Assembly (NCBI GenBank): GCA_902574695.1
Contig: CACGON010000005.1
Location: 1-63,245, forward strand
DNA length: 63,245 nt
Source: an uncultured Pelagibacteraceae bacterium
GTDB lineage: Bacteria; Pseudomonadota; Alphaproteobacteria; Pelagibacterales; Pelagibacteraceae
Direction: 5' to 3'
Made by a program: the position numbers and the translations under genes. The notes under the pieces are model-generated. The model was not told the origin of the DNA. It saw only the letters and a list, made by a program, of their open reading frames with translations, and did not search any database. Each line of letters opens with the position of its first letter. Position 1 is the first letter of the stretch. Below are positions 60,765 to 63,245 of this stretch, in pieces.

Positions 60765-61762
60765 TAAAACAAGAGAAGAAAGAAATTATTCAGCCAAAAA
60801 AAATGGGTTTACTAGTAGAAAACCCAGTATACAAACCGTTCAGGTATCCATGGTGTTACGATGCATGGTTAACTCAACAAAGAATTCATTGGCTTCCAGA
60901 GGAAGTGCCACTTGGTGACGATGTAAGGGACTGGCAAAAAAATTTATCACAAGCTGAAAAAAATCTTTTAACACAAATATTTAGATTTTTTACACAAGCT
61001 GATGTTGAAGTAAACAACTGCTATTTAAGGCATTACACTACAGTCTTTAAACCAACAGAAGTTTTAATGATGATGACTGCTTTTGCAGCAATGGAAACAG
61101 TTCATATTGCAGCTTATTCGCATCTGTTAGACACAATTGGAATGCCAGAATCTGAGTATTCAGCTTTCATGAAATATAAAGAGATGAAAGATAAATATGA
61201 CTACATGCAAAATTTTAACGTAAACTCAAAAGAAGATATCGCAAAGACTGTTGCAGTTTTTAGCGCATTTACTGAAGGGCTTCAATTATTTGCAAGTTTT
61301 GCAATTCTATTAAACTTTCCAAGATTTAACAAAATGAAAGGTATGGGCCAAATTGTAACTTGGTCTGTTCGTGATGAAACTTTGCATTGCAACTCTATGA
61401 TTAGAATTTTCAAAGAGTTTATAAAAGAGAATCCAGAGGTTTGGACTCCTAAACTTAAAAAGGAGCTTTATGAAGCATGTAGAACAATTATTGAGCATGA
61501 AGATGCTTTCATTGACCTTGCTTTCGAAATGGGCCCAATGCAAGGTTTAACTGCACAAGAAGTAAAAGATTATATTAGATTTATTGGTAATAGAAGACTA
61601 ACTCAGCTTGGTCTTGAACCAATTTATAAAGTTGATAAAAATCCTCTAACTTGGTTGGATACTATGTTGAATGCTGTTGAACATATGAACTTCTTTGAAG
61701 GAAGAGCAACAGAGTATTCAAAAGCATCAACTAGAGGAAACTGGACTGAAGCGTTTAGTTAA
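60755..61762 (+). CDS. nrdB: Ribonucleoside-diphosphate reductase small subunit
   Basis: 335 residues from the ATG at 60755, chosen because GAGGAG at 60741-60746 lies eight bases ahead; an in-frame ATG three codons earlier would overlap that site. Di-iron ligands are all present: Asp83, Glu114, His117, Glu174, Glu208, His211. Radical Tyr121 lies in AAYSHL. No ATP-cone is fused to it. Supplies the tyrosyl radical to NrdA. Confidence 0.97.
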   Translation: MSVIKQEKKEIIQPKKMGLLVENPVYKPFRYPWCYDAWLTQQRIHWLPEEVPLGDDVRDWQKNLSQAEKNLLTQIFRFFTQADVEVNNCYLRHYTTVFKPTEVLMMMTAFAAMETVHIAAYSHLLDTIGMPESEYSAFMKYKEMKDKYDYMQNFNVNSKEDIAKTVAVFSAFTEGLQLFASFAILLNFPRFNKMKGMGQIVTWSVRDETLHCNSMIRIFKEFIKENPEVWTPKLKKELYEACRTIIEHEDAFIDLAFEMGPMQGLTAQEVKDYIRFIGNRRLTQLGLEPIYKVDKNPLTWLDTMLNAVEHMNFFEGRATEYSKASTRGNWTEAFS

Positions 61763-62887
61763 TTATCTCTGATTTAATTGAACAACTTTTCTGTGTTGGT
61801 TACCTTTGTAACTAGCCAAAGGTCTTATTAGTTTATTTGCAGCATGTTGTTCCATTATGTGTGCTGACCAACCTGTAATTCTGGAAATTACAAATATTGG
61901 CGTAAAAAAATCTGTATCAAAGCCCATTAAGTGATAAGTAGGCCCAGTAGGATAATCTACGTTTGGATGTATATTTTTTTTATCAATCATTACTTTTTCA
62001 ACAATGTCGTAAATTTTTTCAAACTTTTTATCTTTTTTAATTTTAGCAACTTTTGCAAAATATTTTCTCATTGTTGGGACTCTTGAGTCGCCAGATTTAT
62101 AAACTCTGTGGCCAAAACCCATTACAACTTCTTTTTGATCTAAAGCATTATTAATCCATTTAAGTGCATTTTCAGGTGTCTTAATTTTATTCATCATATG
62201 CATTACTTCTTCATTTGCACCTCCATGAAGAGGTCCTTTTAAACTCGCTATAGCTCCTGTTATAGCCCCATGAATATCAGATAAGCTACTTGTAATAGTT
62301 CTTGCTGTGAATGTTGATACATTAAAACTATGTTCAGCGTATAAAATAAGAGAAACATCAAAAGCTTTGACAATTTCTTTTTGTGGCACTTTACCAAAAC
62401 ACATATAGAAAAAATTTTCAGCAATATTCAGGTTTTTTTTTGGTTTAATAATTGTTTTTCCTTTTCTCAATCTATAAAAAGCAGCCAAAGCAGTAGGTGT
62501 TTTAGCTAAAATTCTAATAGCTTTTCGCATGTTTGCTTCTGGCGAAGAGTCTGTTGTTTCCTTATCTTCTAAACCCATTACACTAACAGCTGTTCTTGCT
62601 ACATCCATTGGATGAGCTCTTTTTGGCATCTTTTTCAAAATTGAATAAAGGTCTTTAGATAATTCTCTATTGTTTTTTTCTTCTTTTTCAAATTTTCTTA
62701 GCTGAATAGTATTTGGAAGATCTTTATTTAAAATTAAATAGGCAACTTCTTCAAATCTACAATATTCACATAGATCTTGAGCCGCATAACCTCTATAAGT
62801 AAGAGAATTAATTTCTGGCATAACTTTTGAAACTTCTGTCTCATCAACAACTATTCCAAGTAAACCCTTTTTTATGTCTTCACTCAT
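61763..62887 (-). CDS. prpC: 2-methylcitrate synthase
   Basis: 374 residues, citrate synthase fold: N-terminal KKGLLGIVVDETEVSKV and SLTYRGYAAQDLCEYCRFEEVAYLIL are typical of PrpC/short citrate synthases. Active-site residues lie in EHSFNVSTFTAR, GPLHGGANEEVM (His) and VMGFGHRVYK (His), with the Asp near DFFTPIFVISR. Condenses propionyl-CoA with oxaloacetate. The start overlaps the prpB stop (TAATG), confirming the 2-methylcitrate role rather than the TCA citrate synthase. Confidence 0.95.
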   Translation of the reverse strand: MSEDIKKGLLGIVVDETEVSKVMPEINSLTYRGYAAQDLCEYCRFEEVAYLILNKDLPNTIQLRKFEKEEKNNRELSKDLYSILKKMPKRAHPMDVARTAVSVMGLEDKETTDSSPEANMRKAIRILAKTPTALAAFYRLRKGKTIIKPKKNLNIAENFFYMCFGKVPQKEIVKAFDVSLILYAEHSFNVSTFTARTITSSLSDIHGAITGAIASLKGPLHGGANEEVMHMMNKIKTPENALKWINNALDQKEVVMGFGHRVYKSGDSRVPTMRKYFAKVAKIKKDKKFEKIYDIVEKVMIDKKNIHPNVDYPTGPTYHLMGFDTDFFTPIFVISRITGWSAHIMEQHAANKLIRPLASYKGNQHRKVVQLNQR

Positions 62888-63245
62888 TACTCATGACCCT
62901 CTGTATTAAAATTATAAATTTTTTCATCTAAACTATTATATTTTTCATAATCGACAAGCTCATATAATCGTTTCCTGGTCTGCATTTTATCAATAATATT
63001 ATTCTGATGTCCATTTACATAAATGTCCCTCAACCCATCTTCAACATTTTTCATAGCTAATCTTTGAGTTGTAACTGGGTAAATAACAATATTGTAACCT
63101 AGATTTTCTAATTTTTTGTAACTTAAAAGCTTTGATTTTCCAAATTCCGTCATATTAGCCAATAGATAACAATCTAGCGATTTTCTAACTTTTTCAAAAT
63201 CTTTTTCATCAGCAAGCGCCTCAGGAAAAATAATTTCAGCTCCAG
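62887..63245 (-). CDS. prpB: Methylisocitrate lyase, C-terminal part
   Basis: The reading frame runs off the right end of the window; about 119 C-terminal residues are visible, starting GAEIIFPEALADEKDFEKVR. Next come LLANMTEFGKSKLLS and the NIVIYPVTTQRLAMKNVEDGL block, all typical of PrpB/isocitrate lyase-superfamily C-termini. It cleaves methylisocitrate to pyruvate and succinate. Coupled to prpC by overlap. The active-site KKCGH motif lies outside the window. Confidence 0.93.
   Translation of the reverse strand, partial: GAEIIFPEALADEKDFEKVRKSLDCYLLANMTEFGKSKLLSYKKLENLGYNIVIYPVTTQRLAMKNVEDGLRDIYVNGHQNNIIDKMQTRKRLYELVDYEKYNSLDEKIYNFNTEGHE

Noticed and set aside
1-63245. CRISPR arrays, insertion sequences, prophage genes
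   Set aside because: No regularly spaced repeats, transposase, integrase or phage structural genes were seen on either strand.

Overview
The window is very AT-rich and densely coding. Genes are separated by a few bases or overlap as TAATG or ATGA, and no gap longer than about 300 bases lacks a gene. The gene content points to a streamlined marine alphaproteobacterium of the SAR11 group (Pelagibacterales). Evidence includes a taurine-type ABC transporter with an alanine dehydrogenase, a DmdA-like GcvT protein, a demethylating FAD/GcvT dehydrogenase, a TRAP system, prpBC, and many solute-binding-protein transporters. This assignment is an inference from content, not from a marker-gene tree.

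Layout. 1-2.0 kb: end of a LysE-type exporter, then alternative oxidase, a cupredoxin and a DUF4396 membrane protein. 2.0-19.6 kb: an organosulfonate/amine region. It holds an HpsN-like dehydrogenase, a phosphotransacetylase, an Ldh-family dehydrogenase, a PQQ-type dehydrogenase and tauCBA (tauC carries a very large N-terminal extension). Divergent from these are an omega-amino-acid:pyruvate aminotransferase, alanine dehydrogenase, a SET protein and a dimethylglycine/sarcosine dehydrogenase-like protein. An internally duplicated winged-helix regulator and two BASS transporters complete it. 19.6-29.9 kb: a surface-glycan island of even lower GC, with DUF4422, two GT17, two GT2, a GT39-like protein, rfbA, rfbB and methyltransferases, interrupted by a tRNA-Met gene.

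29.9-34.3 kb: a compact polyamine/MTA module (apt, mtnP, mtnA, a 68-residue membrane protein, a class II aldolase, and a fused AdoMet decarboxylase-spermidine synthase). Together these could make spermidine and recycle the by-product to adenine nucleotide and DHAP. 34.3-38.6 kb: a polar amino-acid-type ABC transporter without its ATPase, a PhyH dioxygenase, and an M24 enzyme that has lost most metal ligands. 38.6-46.4 kb: a second small glycan patch, two carbonic-anhydrase-family proteins, redox proteins and an MFS transporter. 46.5-55.1 kb: rpoZ, a class III CoA-transferase divergent from a TRAP transporter, dusA, and malonyl-CoA decarboxylase between two TauE/SafE proteins. 55.1 kb to the end: peroxiredoxin, DmdA-like protein, phosphohexomutase, class I ribonucleotide reductase (nrdAB), and prpC with part of prpB.

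The most striking cross-cutting signal is that all three solute-binding-protein operons (tau, amino acid, TRAP) carry a strong stem-loop exactly between the binding-protein gene and the first membrane or ATPase gene. In two of them the permease start codon lies 5-6 bases after the hairpin with no Shine-Dalgarno sequence. Other points of interest are the closed MTA-to-DHAP module, the enlarged TauC, the duplicated regulator, an ACAAC-N5/6-GTTGT element in three intergenic regions, and a mismatch in the tRNA-Met anticodon stem.
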